The notes: generated by a model from the sequence alone, not told the origin. A stretch of 64,000 nt of DNA from Flavobacterium acetivorans (GCF_020911885.1 NZ_CP087132.1:1550001-1614000), one strand, 5' to 3'. Numbered from the stretch's first letter, positions 45,793 through 54,825 are shown. Translations and numbers: made by a program.

Positions 45793-46608
45793 ATGAATAA
45801 AGATCTATTATTGTCAAAGTTATGGGAGCAATATAAAAACATCACTCCTTCTGCTAAAAGAATACACGCCTTGCTGGAGCAAAATGGCGAAACAATTGAG
45901 AATGACCATATCGCCATTAGAACCTATAATGATGTGCGTGTGAATATTAGTGTTTTAGAAAAACCCTTTGTAAAAGCGGGTTATGTAGCCAAAGGAGAAT
46001 ATTTTTTTGAGTCTAAAAAATTGTATGCCAAACATTATGAGCATGAGACTGATTCTAAAGCACCAAGGATTTTTATATCAGAGTTAGAATTAGAAAAATG
46101 TTCCGAAAGTCTTCAAAATTCGGTTAAAAACTTATTGGACAGTTGCGATCAAAGTGTTTTTGAAAAAGAAGATTTGGTTTTAAGTGGTGCAGTTTGGAGT
46201 GCAAATTCGTATGAAACTTATACTTCGTTATTAGAAGAATCGGAGTATGCTGCTTGGATGTATGTGTATGGCTTTAGAGCCAATCATTTTACGATCAATG
46301 TGAATGCTTTGACTGGTTTTCAGAATTTAGAAGAATTGAATGCTTATTTGAAAGAAAATAACTGGAAAATGAATGCTTCTGGTGGGGAAATTAAAGGGAC
46401 TCCAGAGCAATTATTGGAACAATCCAGTACTTTGGCTGATTTGTATGAAGTTACTTTTGATGAGGGTGTAAAACACATTCCTTCTTGCTATTATGAGTTT
46501 GCACTTCGTTACCCAATGCAAAATGGAGAATTGTATCAAGGATTTGTGGCTGCCTCTGCAGACAAAATTTTCGAAAGTACCGATGTAAAGTTGCAAAGTA
46601 TGAATTAA
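45793..46608 (+). CDS. DUF1338 protein, 2-oxoadipate dioxygenase/decarboxylase-like
   Basis: A 271-residue protein of the DUF1338/HglS family. Pseudomonas HglS is an Fe(II) enzyme that converts 2-oxoadipate to D-2-hydroxyglutarate in lysine breakdown. Candidate metal ligands are His39 (NDHIAIRT), His165 (ANHFTINV) and Glu235 (YYEFALRYP). The protein is much shorter than HglS (464), as is common for the Bacteroidota branch, so the exact substrate is uncertain. ATG 45793 is preferred over 45763, which lies inside the putative operator/start region. Next gene: SerB-SerA fusion, 155 bases on. Confidence 0.83.
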   Translation: MNKDLLLSKLWEQYKNITPSAKRIHALLEQNGETIENDHIAIRTYNDVRVNISVLEKPFVKAGYVAKGEYFFESKKLYAKHYEHETDSKAPRIFISELELEKCSESLQNSVKNLLDSCDQSVFEKEDLVLSGAVWSANSYETYTSLLEESEYAAWMYVYGFRANHFTINVNALTGFQNLEELNAYLKENNWKMNASGGEIKGTPEQLLEQSSTLADLYEVTFDEGVKHIPSCYYEFALRYPMQNGELYQGFVAASADKIFESTDVKLQSMN

Positions 46609-46763
46609 TTAGGGGGTTTCATTGTTAAATTAATAAAATTAAGCTCTCTTGTCAAATTAAGAGGGCTTTTTTGATATACATTGGTTTTCTTTGTATTATG
46701 AAACAAAATAATTTGCGTTTCAATAGATTGAAATTTATTAAAAACTACAGCAACACACAGACA

Positions 46764-48659
46764 ATGATTAAGAAACAAGAAACTTTTATTTTTGATTTTG
46801 ACAGTACTTTTATTCAAGTGGAAGCGCTTGATGTTTTATGCGAAATCATTTATGCAAACAATAGTACCGGTAAGCAGGTTTTAGCAGAAATCCAGAGACT
46901 AACTGATTTAGGGATGGAAGGAAAATTGTCTCTAAAAGAATCATTAACAGAACGAATAGGATTATTGCAAGCCAATAGAGATCATTTAGGAGCTTTGATT
47001 GAGACCTTAAAAAATAAAGTGTCCTCGTCAGTGGTTCGAAACCGAGCTTTTTTTAAAATGCATGCCCAAAATATATATATCATTTCAAACGGATTTAAAG
47101 AGATTATTATTCCTATTGTTCAGGAATATGGTATAAGACCAGAGCAGGTTTTGGCTAACACTTTTAAATTTGATCACGATGGAAATATTATTGGTTTTGA
47201 CGAAAAAGATGAGTTATGTGAAAATCAAGGTAAAGTTTTAAAGATCAAGTCTCTCAAATTAGAAGGTGATGTTTTTATGATTGGTGATGGTTATACTGAT
47301 TATGAAACTTTGCAAGGTGGAGCGGTTTCTAAGTTTTATGCTTTTACTGAAAATGTGAGTCGCCAAATAGTAATTGATAATGCTGATCGTATTGCACCTT
47401 CATTGGATGAAATTCTATATGATTTATCATATAAAGCATCTGTTTCGTATCCAAAGAATAGAATTAATGTATTGTTGTTAGAAAACGTACATTCTGATGC
47501 CGTTGCGGCTTTCGCCAAAGAAGGGTATAATGTGGAAACTGTAAAAGGATCGCTGTCAGAAGAGGAATTGTGTGAAAAAATAAAAGATGTTTCGATATTA
47601 GGGATTCGTTCAAAAACACAAATCTCTAAAAAAGTGCTGGATCAAGCAACTAAACTCCATGCGATTGGTACTTTTTGTATCGGAACCAATCAGGTGAACT
47701 TACCGGAATGTAGCGACAGAGGAATAGCGGTTTTTAACGCTCCGTATAGCAATACCCGCTCTGTGGTAGAGTTGGCCTTAGGGGAGATGATTATGCTGGT
47801 TCGCGATACTTTTGAAAAAAGCAATAAAATGCACAAAGGAATTTGGGATAAATCGGCTAATAATAGCGTGGAACTTAGAGGGAAAAAACTAGGACTTGTA
47901 GGGTACGGAAGTATTGGATCTCAGCTTTCGGTTATTGCTGAAGCCTTGGGAATGAAGGTGTATTTTTATGATGTTGTTGATAAATTAGCTTTAGGAAATG
48001 CCAAAAAGTGTTCTTCTTTAAAAGAATTACTTTCGGTTGCTGATGTAGTTAGTTTACATGTTGATGGAAGAAAAAGTAATCTGAATTTAATTGATGCCGA
48101 TGCTTTTGAAAGTATGAAAGAAGGCGTTGTCTTTTTGAATCTGGCAAGAGGCCATGTGGTCGATATTCAGGCTTTAATTGTTAATTTGAAAAATGGTAAA
48201 ATCAAAGGAGCTGCAATCGATGTTTTCCCTGAAGAGCCAAAAAGTAATGATGAACCTTTTGTTTCGGAATTATGTGGGATGCCAAATGTAATTTTGACGC
48301 CTCATATTGGTGGAAGTACCGAAGAAGCTCAGGTTGATATTGCGCAGTTTGTTTCTCAAAAAATCATAAACTATATCAATACCGGAACAACTTATGGAAG
48401 CGTGAACCTTCCGGAAATCCAGTTGCCGGAATTTGAAAGTGCCCACCGAATTATGCATATTCACGAAAATGTAAAAGGTATCCTGGCTCAAATCAATACC
48501 ATACTTTCAGATTCGAATAGTAACATTTTGGGACAATATCTTAAAACCAATGAGCAATTGGGTTATGTAATTACAGATATAGATAATGCTTACAACCCAG
48601 AATTAGAAAAGAAATTAAAAGAAATTCCTAATACGATAAAATACAGAATATTGTATTAA
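46764..48659 (+). CDS. Fused phosphoserine phosphatase (SerB-like) and D-3-phosphoglycerate dehydrogenase (SerA)
   Basis: A 631-residue fusion of the first and last enzymes of serine synthesis. Residues 1-210 are a HAD-IB phosphatase (DFDSTF nucleophile motif, GDGYTD distal motif). Residues 230-550 are a D-2-hydroxyacid dehydrogenase (GYGSIG Rossmann loop near 378, catalytic Arg in LNLARGHVVD, Glu in VFPEEP, His in LTPHIGG near 513). Residues 560-631 form an ACT domain (GILAQINTILSDSNSNILG), the usual serine sensor. ATG 46764 starts MIKKQETFIF; an upstream 31-residue extension is unconserved. The stop codon shares its last A with a potential ATG of the next gene. Confidence 0.92.
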   Translation: MIKKQETFIFDFDSTFIQVEALDVLCEIIYANNSTGKQVLAEIQRLTDLGMEGKLSLKESLTERIGLLQANRDHLGALIETLKNKVSSSVVRNRAFFKMHAQNIYIISNGFKEIIIPIVQEYGIRPEQVLANTFKFDHDGNIIGFDEKDELCENQGKVLKIKSLKLEGDVFMIGDGYTDYETLQGGAVSKFYAFTENVSRQIVIDNADRIAPSLDEILYDLSYKASVSYPKNRINVLLLENVHSDAVAAFAKEGYNVETVKGSLSEEELCEKIKDVSILGIRSKTQISKKVLDQATKLHAIGTFCIGTNQVNLPECSDRGIAVFNAPYSNTRSVVELALGEMIMLVRDTFEKSNKMHKGIWDKSANNSVELRGKKLGLVGYGSIGSQLSVIAEALGMKVYFYDVVDKLALGNAKKCSSLKELLSVADVVSLHVDGRKSNLNLIDADAFESMKEGVVFLNLARGHVVDIQALIVNLKNGKIKGAAIDVFPEEPKSNDEPFVSELCGMPNVILTPHIGGSTEEAQVDIAQFVSQKIINYINTGTTYGSVNLPEIQLPEFESAHRIMHIHENVKGILAQINTILSDSNSNILGQYLKTNEQLGYVITDIDNAYNPELEKKLKEIPNTIKYRILY

Positions 48660-48691
48660 TGAATATTGGTTTAAATAATAAAAATATCAGA

Positions 48692-51610
48692 ATGAATCTT
48701 CAAAGTTTAGCGAATCAATTAGAGGGAAAGTTGTTTTATGACGACACTATGCGAACGCTTTATGCCACTGATGCCAGTGCTTATCGAGAAATGCCGCTTG
48801 CTGTGGCGATACCTTCGACCAAAGAAGATATTCAGAAAATAATTCAATTTGCCCGAGTGAATAAAACAAGTGTTATTCCTCGTGCGGCTGGAACCTCGCT
48901 TGCTGGTCAAGTGGTGGGGAACGGAATTATCGTAGATATTTCACAAAAATTCACCCAAATACTTTCGGTTGATAAAGCGACTAAAACTGCTTGGGTTCAG
49001 CCTGGAGTAATTCGCGATGAATTAAACTTGTACCTAAAGCCTTATCAGTTATTTTTTGGTCCGGAAACCTCTACTTCTAACCGTTGTATGATAGGCGGAA
49101 TGGTTGGGAATAATGCCTGCGGAGCGCGTTCGGTGATTTACGGTTCTACCAGAGAGCATTTGTTAGAAATTAAAGGTTTTTTGGCTGATGGGAATGAAGT
49201 TACTTTTGGAGCATTGACCAATGAAGAATTTGAGGCAAAATGCAAAGGAGAAAACGTTGTTAGCGAATTAGAACAAAAAATATATCTTCAGGCAAAAGCG
49301 ATTTTGTCGAACCAAACGACTAGAGATTTATTTGATGAAAATTATCCAAAAAAATCAATTCCACGTCGTAATACGGGTTATGCCTTAGATTTATTGGCAG
49401 ATAGTAAACCGTTTGGTGATTTCGATGAGAAATTCAATTTCTGTAAGTTGATTGCGGGTTCTGAGGGAACTTTGTTTTTTTCAACGGAAATTAAATTGAA
49501 TTTAGTCGACGCCTTAAAACCGTTTTCGGGTTTGGTTTGTGTGCATTGTGATAGTATCAATGAATCCTTAAAAGCGAATTTGGAAGCTTTACAGTTCAAT
49601 CCGGACAGTGTCGAGTTGATCGATCATTACATTCTGGAATGTACCAAAGAAAATATCGAACAAAGTAAAAACAGATTCTTTGTTCAAGGAGATCCTAAAG
49701 CGATTTTGGTAGTCGAATTTTTACGAGATTCCAAAGAAGAAATTTTGGAAATTACCGAAAAGATGGAGGCCCAAATGAGAGCTAAAAACTTAGGTCATCA
49801 TTTCCCAATAGTTTTTGGTGAAGATACCAATAAGGTTTGGACACTTCGAAAAGCTGGTCTTGGATTGTTGTCCAATATTCCGGGTGATGCTAAAGCGGTG
49901 GCTGTAATTGAAGACACGGCTGTAGATGTAAATGATTTACCTGATTTTATCGAAGATTTCAACGCGATTTTAAAAGAACGTGGTTTGAATTGTGTGCATT
50001 ACGCTCATGCGGCTACAGGGGAGCTTCATTTGCGTCCAATTCTGGATTTAAAAACAGCCGAAGGAACCGCTCTTTTTAGAACCATTGCTACTGATATTGC
50101 ACATTTAGTAAAAAAATATAAAGGTTCGTTAAGTGGAGAACACGGAGACGGTCGACTAAGAGGAGAGTTTATTTCGCTCATGTTAGGTAATGAAATTTAC
50201 CAAATTTTCAAAGAAGTAAAACATACTTGGGATCCTTGGAATATTTTTAATCCGGGTAAAATTGTAGATACACCGCCGATGGATACCTCATTGCGTTATA
50301 CTGCGGGACAGGATACGCCAATGCCGGATACCTATTTTGATTTCACAGAAACGAACGGAATTCTTCGCGCTGCTGAAATGTGTAATGGCTCAGGTGATTG
50401 TCGCAAAACAGAGAAAAGCGGCGGAACTATGTGTCCTAGTTATATGGCGACACGCAATGAGAAACACACTACACGTGCCCGAGCTAATATGCTCCGAGAA
50501 ACGATCACGAATTCGGATAAGGAGAATAAATTTGACAGCGAAGCTTTGCTTGAAGTGTTGGATTTATGTTTGAGTTGTAAAGGGTGTAAGTCGGAATGTC
50601 CTTCAAATGTGGATATGGCCAAGTTAAAAGCTGAAACTTTACAGCAGTATCATGATAAAAACGGGGTGAAATTCCGCTCTAGATTAATAGGTAACACTCC
50701 GGTTATCAATAAGTTTTTTGCGGGTATTCCTTGGGTTTATAATCTTTCGACCAAAGGATTCATTGGTACTGTGGTCAAGAAAATGACCGGTTTTGCCACG
50801 GAGCGAAAATTGCCAACAATGAACGGAACCACTTTTGATAAATGGTTTAAAAGTTATTTGCAGCAAGGGACTTTTGATAAGCCTGCCGTTTATTTATACA
50901 ATGATGAATTCTTGAATTATTATGATGTAGCTATTGGACAAACGGCGGTAAAGCTTTTAAATAAATTAGGTTATGAGGTTATTGTTCCTAATCTGGGAAT
51001 TAGCGGACGTACGTATTTGTCTAAAGGAATGGTCAAACAAGCTCGTGATATTGCTGAGCAGAATATAGTTGATTTCGGAAAAAGCATTCCGCAAGATGCA
51101 TTGTTGATTGGGATTGAACCTTCGGCAATTCTGACTTTTAGAGATGAATATCCAGAATTGTGCCGAGGCGAATTGAAAGCCAAAGCCAAGGAAATAGCCA
51201 AACGTACTTTTTTAATTGAAGAGTTTTTGGCTAATGAAATGGAAGCGGCTAATATCAATGCGGATTTCTTTACAGATTCGGTAGAGCGAATCCGTATGCA
51301 TGGTCATTGTTTTCAAAAGGCTTTGTCTTCTTTGGTTCCTTTGAAAAAAATTCTTTCCCTTCCTGTGAATTATGCTGTTTTGAATATTCCAAGTGGGTGT
51401 TGTGGAATGGCAGGATCTTTTGGGTATGAAAAAGAGCATTATGAAATTTCGATGAATATTGGTGAACTGGTGTTGTTCCCAACTATTAGAGCCGAAGAAT
51501 CAACGACTTTGATTTCGGCCTCCGGAACCAGTTGTCGTCATCAAATTGCAGATGGAACTGGAGTGAAGGCTTTACATCCGGTTGAAATTTTATATAAAGC
51601 TTTAAAATAA
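48692..51610 (+). CDS. YdiJ-type FAD/Fe-S oxidoreductase (D-2-hydroxyglutarate dehydrogenase-like)
   Basis: A ~972-residue flavin/iron-sulfur dehydrogenase. Order: FAD-binding PCMH domain (VIPRAAGTSLAGQVVG, MIGGMVGNNACGARS), FAD-oxidase C-terminal domain (SGEHGDGRLRGEF), a ferredoxin-like module (CNGSGDCRK, CPSY, then CLSCKGCKSECP) and a CCG domain (HGHCFQKAL, PSGCCGMAGSFGYE). This architecture matches YdiJ, reported to oxidise D-2-hydroxyglutarate; D-lactate or glycolate dehydrogenase is the alternative. ATG 48692 fits homologs; ATG 48659, overlapping the previous stop (TAATG), is possible. It is translationally close-coupled to SerB-SerA. Confidence 0.88.
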   Translation: MNLQSLANQLEGKLFYDDTMRTLYATDASAYREMPLAVAIPSTKEDIQKIIQFARVNKTSVIPRAAGTSLAGQVVGNGIIVDISQKFTQILSVDKATKTAWVQPGVIRDELNLYLKPYQLFFGPETSTSNRCMIGGMVGNNACGARSVIYGSTREHLLEIKGFLADGNEVTFGALTNEEFEAKCKGENVVSELEQKIYLQAKAILSNQTTRDLFDENYPKKSIPRRNTGYALDLLADSKPFGDFDEKFNFCKLIAGSEGTLFFSTEIKLNLVDALKPFSGLVCVHCDSINESLKANLEALQFNPDSVELIDHYILECTKENIEQSKNRFFVQGDPKAILVVEFLRDSKEEILEITEKMEAQMRAKNLGHHFPIVFGEDTNKVWTLRKAGLGLLSNIPGDAKAVAVIEDTAVDVNDLPDFIEDFNAILKERGLNCVHYAHAATGELHLRPILDLKTAEGTALFRTIATDIAHLVKKYKGSLSGEHGDGRLRGEFISLMLGNEIYQIFKEVKHTWDPWNIFNPGKIVDTPPMDTSLRYTAGQDTPMPDTYFDFTETNGILRAAEMCNGSGDCRKTEKSGGTMCPSYMATRNEKHTTRARANMLRETITNSDKENKFDSEALLEVLDLCLSCKGCKSECPSNVDMAKLKAETLQQYHDKNGVKFRSRLIGNTPVINKFFAGIPWVYNLSTKGFIGTVVKKMTGFATERKLPTMNGTTFDKWFKSYLQQGTFDKPAVYLYNDEFLNYYDVAIGQTAVKLLNKLGYEVIVPNLGISGRTYLSKGMVKQARDIAEQNIVDFGKSIPQDALLIGIEPSAILTFRDEYPELCRGELKAKAKEIAKRTFLIEEFLANEMEAANINADFFTDSVERIRMHGHCFQKALSSLVPLKKILSLPVNYAVLNIPSGCCGMAGSFGYEKEHYEISMNIGELVLFPTIRAEESTTLISASGTSCRHQIADGTGVKALHPVEILYKALK

Positions 51611-51650
51611 TAAGGATTTTTTAAAAAGAAAAGTACTGTAAATTAGATAC

Positions 51651-51690
51651 AAAACCTCGTCTCTTGAATCAAAGAGTCGAGGTTTTTTTG
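51651..51690. terminator. Bidirectional terminator after the YdiJ-type gene
   Basis: ACCTCG-T-CTCTT and AAAGAG-T-CGAGGT form a long hairpin with AAAA before and seven T after. Confidence 0.88.
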
Positions 51691-51693
51691 TTT

Positions 51694-52176
51694 TTAGCTC
51701 CAAGCGCAAATTATGCCGCCCATTAGCATAAAACAAATGATCCAAAAACCGCCACTTACCAAAGTGTATTTCCAGCTTTTTTTCTCAAAAAGAGCATTGG
51801 TTCCTATTATGGGAAGTGCTAGAAATAATCCTGTAATAAATCCATGAAGCATACCATGTTTAAAGGTGCGGAAAACAGTACCATAATCAGCCATAAAAGC
51901 AGCGTATGAAGGTTTGGCGTTTGCTACTTCGCCTCCAGTCATACTAACTGCTCCCCATTGATGGATTACTAGGAATTGAAGAACCATTGCAATTAGAAAA
52001 GCATAGAATACTGCCATTCCAAAGATGAAAGCCATGTTGCTTCCTTTCATTTTTTCTTCGGTCATACCGGCCTCTTTCATCCAGATTGTTCCAAATACTT
52101 TTGGGTGGTACCATACAAAACCTACTAATAATGTCGATACCGCAGCAAGTAAAAGGACTAAAAAATTGATTTCCAT
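51694..52176 (-). CDS. DUF1761 membrane protein
   Basis: A 160-residue protein with four membrane helices (residues 3-22, 50-70, about 110-127, 138-157). The N-terminal LLAAVSTLLVGFVWYHPKVFG and the middle WMKEAGMTEEKMK are DUF1761 hallmarks; the central His/Gly region HGMLHGFITG lies before the third helix. Function is unknown. It converges on the YdiJ-type gene and has a 177-base upstream gap to the divergent LRR gene. Confidence 0.88.
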   Translation of the reverse strand: MEINFLVLLLAAVSTLLVGFVWYHPKVFGTIWMKEAGMTEEKMKGSNMAFIFGMAVFYAFLIAMVLQFLVIHQWGAVSMTGGEVANAKPSYAAFMADYGTVFRTFKHGMLHGFITGLFLALPIIGTNALFEKKSWKYTLVSGGFWIICFMLMGGIICAWS

Positions 52177-52353
52177 AAATTTGGTTTTAAGGTTAGTGAA
52201 TCAAATGTAAGAAATTATTTTGTTTGTTAATAAATAATCTTATTTGTAAGAAAAATACCTTTTTTTAATTGTAAATTGTGTATTTCATCGAGTATTTTTG
52301 TTGATAAGCTGTTTTGTGAGTACTTTTAATTACACAAAATAAAATTCCGGGTT

Positions 52354-53208
52354 ATGAAAAATCTATTCACTATTATTTTAACGGTTTTTGCCTCTATCTC
52401 AATGATGGCAGATATTTCGGTTGCAGATAAAAAAGTGCTCTTGAAGTTGCATAAAACTACTCATGGGGAAAACTGGAAAACAAAATGGGATTTGTCTGCT
52501 CCAGTATCTTCTTGGTATGGTGTTAAGCTTAGCGGTGATAAGATAATTGGGCTGAATCTGGCTAATAATAATTTAGAGGGAGATTTGCCAAGTGAGATGG
52601 GTGACTTAGTAAGTTTGCAGGAATTGAATTTGCACAAGAATGCTTTGTCGGGTAGAATACCTGCAGCTTTAGGGAATTTAAAGGAATTGAAAGTTTTAGA
52701 TCTTTCCTTCAATAAATTTTCGGGTATTATTCCTTCTTCATTATGTGAAATAAAAAGCCTGAAGAAGCTAGAGTTGTATATGAATAGACTTTCAGGTCAG
52801 CTACCTGCTCAAATAGGGGATTTGCAAGAATTGGAAACTTTGGCTCTTTTTAATAATGAAATTGAAGGCCAGATACCAAATTCTCTTTATGAAATCAGTA
52901 CATTAAAGGTTTTGCTTCTAAACAGTAATAAGTTAAGTGGAAAATTAAGTATGGATGTGGCAAACTTAAAAATGTTAGAAAATTTGAGTTTGTTTGAAAA
53001 TAATTTTGAAGGCCAAGTCCCTTTTGATTTGGAAAAATTAAACAATTTGAAAGAGATGAATATTTCCTATAATAAGTTTAATGGTTTGGTTTCAAGAAAA
53101 TTAGCGGTTTTGGATACCCTGAATCTGACAATGATTAATGATAAAGGTGTGGCGGTTTTGATGGATGTAGCGATGGAAGTTCAAAGGCCTTTGGTGTCTG
53201 AGGACTAG
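52354..53208 (+). CDS. Exported leucine-rich repeat protein
   Basis: A 284-residue protein with a signal peptide (about 1-18), an N-terminal cap (ADKKVLLKLHKTTHGENWKTK) and about seven 24-residue plant-type LRRs between residues 64 and 250 (for example LQELNLHKNALSGRIPAALG). The cap and repeats resemble plant receptor LRR proteins, a type spread in Bacteroidota. There is no T9SS C-terminal domain, so it may stay in the periplasm. The ligand is unknown. It is a single gene with its own terminator. Confidence 0.9.
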   Translation: MKNLFTIILTVFASISMMADISVADKKVLLKLHKTTHGENWKTKWDLSAPVSSWYGVKLSGDKIIGLNLANNNLEGDLPSEMGDLVSLQELNLHKNALSGRIPAALGNLKELKVLDLSFNKFSGIIPSSLCEIKSLKKLELYMNRLSGQLPAQIGDLQELETLALFNNEIEGQIPNSLYEISTLKVLLLNSNKLSGKLSMDVANLKMLENLSLFENNFEGQVPFDLEKLNNLKEMNISYNKFNGLVSRKLAVLDTLNLTMINDKGVAVLMDVAMEVQRPLVSED

Positions 53209-53283
53209 TGTACTTTTGAGAGTTGTAATTTAATTTTTTAGTTGCTCTAAATAATAAGTTTGTTTTGGTAAATTTAGTTCATT

Positions 53284-53319
53284 TAAAACCCGTTTAGTTT
53301 GCGCTTCACGGGTTTTTTT
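53284..53319 (+). terminator. Terminator after the LRR gene
   Basis: AAAACCCGT and ACGGGTTTT pair around a 14-base loop, then a T-tract. Confidence 0.82.
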
Positions 53320-53330
53320 GTTGTAGTGGG

Positions 53331-53338
53331 TTTAGAGA
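53331..53338. repeat. Target-site duplication, left copy (TTTAGAGA)
   Basis: TTTAGAGA directly precedes the GGATCA end of the ISL3-type element. The same 8 bases follow the other end at 54764-54771. Confidence 0.85.
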
Positions 53339-53407
53339 GGATCAATCCCAAAACCTGGGGGGAAATGTCAAAATAAATTGAGAGATTTGCAATCTTAAGA
53401 ATGAGAG

Positions 53408-53755
53408 ATGCCCCCAATAGACCTTTTAAAATTCATGTTACCTGACTTTTTAGTAGATCACTTTGAAGTGGTTTCTTCTACTAACACAGAAGAAATAGTA
53501 CACCTATATTTTGAAGAGAATGCCAAGCCTCCAAAAGAATTTGATACACTGGAACTAGTATCAAAGGGCTTTCAGGATGAGATAACCATTCAGGATTTCC
53601 CTCTCAGAGGTAAATATGTATATCTACATATAAAAAGACGTCGCTGGACAAATAAGACAACAGGCGAAATTCTTAAAAGAGATTGGAATTTAGTTGCTAA
53701 AGGAACCCGCATGACTCAAGAGTTTGCGGCTTTTTTAAAAGAAATTAATAGATAA
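53408..53755 (+). CDS. ISAon1-type transposase N-terminal protein (orfA)
   Basis: A 115-residue protein (PPIDLLKFMLPDFLVDHFEV, FPLRGKYVYLHIKRRRW) that matches the N-terminal region protein of ISAon1-like elements and probably forms the DNA-binding part of the transposase. Its last 17 bases overlap the open orfB frame. The two may be joined by translational frameshifting; otherwise they work as separate subunits. Confidence 0.85.
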   Translation: MPPIDLLKFMLPDFLVDHFEVVSSTNTEEIVHLYFEENAKPPKEFDTLELVSKGFQDEITIQDFPLRGKYVYLHIKRRRWTNKTTGEILKRDWNLVAKGTRMTQEFAAFLKEINR

Positions 53756-54731
53756 GAGTGCTACTGATTGTCACACCATTGGTGGTTTCTTCGGAGTCAA
53801 CGGAAAGAAACTCCAACGACAATATAAAAAACACCTGAGTTCCTTTAATGCTTGGGCTCCACGAGAACATGCACATCAATGGATTGTTTACCCTGAAAAT
53901 ATGGGCACCCATTTATCAATTGACGAAGTAGCTTTGTCTCAGGGTGAACTTTACACTATTGTAACCAACAAGAAGTTCAAAGGTAAAAAAGGTTCCTTAG
54001 TTGCCATTGTTGCTGGAACAAAGGCAGATAAAGTCATAGAACATATCAGAAAGATTGATTACAAGAAGAGAAGCTGTGTCAAAGAAATAACACTTGACAT
54101 GGCTAATTCTATGAAATTGATCTCTAAAAGATGTTTCCCTAAAGCCACACAGGTAACAGATAGATTTCATGTCCAAAAACTGGCACTGGAAGCCTTACAA
54201 GAGATTAAGATTAAACATCGATGGGAGGCTATGGATTTTGAGAATCAATTGATATTGCAAGCCAAAAGAGAGAATCAAACCTATATTCCGGAGCTCTTAG
54301 CTAACGGTGACTCTGTAAAACAGCTATTAGCCAGGAGTCGATATGCACTTTATAAATCTCGCGAAAAATGGACTGAGAATCAAAATGAAAGAGCTCAATT
54401 ATTATTTGGACTATATCCAGATATAAAAACAGCCTATTATCTAAGCCAACAACTTCGAGGTATCTACAATAGCAACAATGACAAGCACATTGCGATGACT
54501 AAACTAGCACATTGGTATAGGAATGTAGAGGAATCTGGTTTTAAAAACTTCAATATTCTACTCAATACTATAACTTTCAATTACCGGTCAATCTTAAACT
54601 ACTTTGATAATAGAAGTACCAATGCTTCTGCTGAATCTTTCAATGCAAAAATAAAAGCCTTTAGAAGTCAGTTTAGAGGAGTAAGGAAAATAGATTTCTT
54701 CTTGTTCAGATTATCTAATCTTTTTGCCTAA
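53739..54731 (+). CDS. ISL3-type transposase, DDE part (orfB)
   Basis: The DDE catalytic part of an ISL3-class transposase. From ATG 53901 it is 276 residues, with the catalytic Asp in LSIDEVAL, Asp in LDMANSM, the VTDRFHVQKLALEAL motif and Glu in NASAESFNAKIKAF. The frame is open from 53739 and reads GGFFGVNGKKLQRQY through PREHAHQWIVYPENMG, which belongs to the family, but has no ATG, GTG or TTG there. So the natural product probably begins by frameshifting from orfA (+1) or at a non-standard start. I cannot exclude a one-base indel. Confidence 0.82.
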   Translation, partial: KKLIDKSATDCHTIGGFFGVNGKKLQRQYKKHLSSFNAWAPREHAHQWIVYPENMGTHLSIDEVALSQGELYTIVTNKKFKGKKGSLVAIVAGTKADKVIEHIRKIDYKKRSCVKEITLDMANSMKLISKRCFPKATQVTDRFHVQKLALEALQEIKIKHRWEAMDFENQLILQAKRENQTYIPELLANGDSVKQLLARSRYALYKSREKWTENQNERAQLLFGLYPDIKTAYYLSQQLRGIYNSNNDKHIAMTKLAHWYRNVEESGFKNFNILLNTITFNYRSILNYFDNRSTNASAESFNAKIKAFRSQFRGVRKIDFFLFRLSNLFA

Positions 54732-54763
54732 TCCCCCAACTTTTGCGCATGATCCCATGATCC

Positions 54764-54771
54764 TTTAGAGA
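54764..54771. repeat. Target-site duplication, right copy (TTTAGAGA)
   Basis: An 8-bp direct repeat of 53331-53338, immediately after the right end TGATCC of the element. Confidence 0.85.
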
Positions 54772-54790
54772 AGCGAAAATAGTGTTAAAT

Positions 54791-54821
54791 AAAAAAAGCT
54801 CCAGATTTCTCTGAAGCTTTT
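54791..54821 (-). terminator. Terminator after the tRNA-Met pair
   Basis: The minus strand reads AAAGCTTCAGA-GAAA-TCTGGAGCTTTTTTT: an imperfect stem with a GAAA loop and a T-tract. Confidence 0.82.
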
Positions 54822-54825
54822 CTAG

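Larger units (their letters stand above)
53339..54763 (+). mobile_element. ISL3-type insertion sequence (ISAon1-like), complete
   Basis: The element is 1,425 bp. The left end is GGATCAATCCCAAAACCTGGGGG; the right end, reverse-complemented, reads GGATCATG twice and then CGCAAAAGTTGGGGG, so it matches the left end apart from an extra octamer and a few mismatches. It is flanked by the 8-bp direct repeat TTTAGAGA; ISL3 elements typically make 8-bp duplications. It carries two ORFs (53408-53755, and 53901-54731 whose frame is open from 53739). It sits between the LRR terminator and the tRNA-Met pair. Confidence 0.9.

Noticed and set aside
46671..46763. Longer start for SerB-SerA
   Set aside because: The 31 extra residues are not conserved and ATG 46764 starts directly before the HAD motif.
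54750..54755. Right end of the ISL3-type element at the first TGATCC
   Set aside because: The 8-bp duplication TTTAGAGA follows the second TGATCC (54758-54763), so the element ends there.
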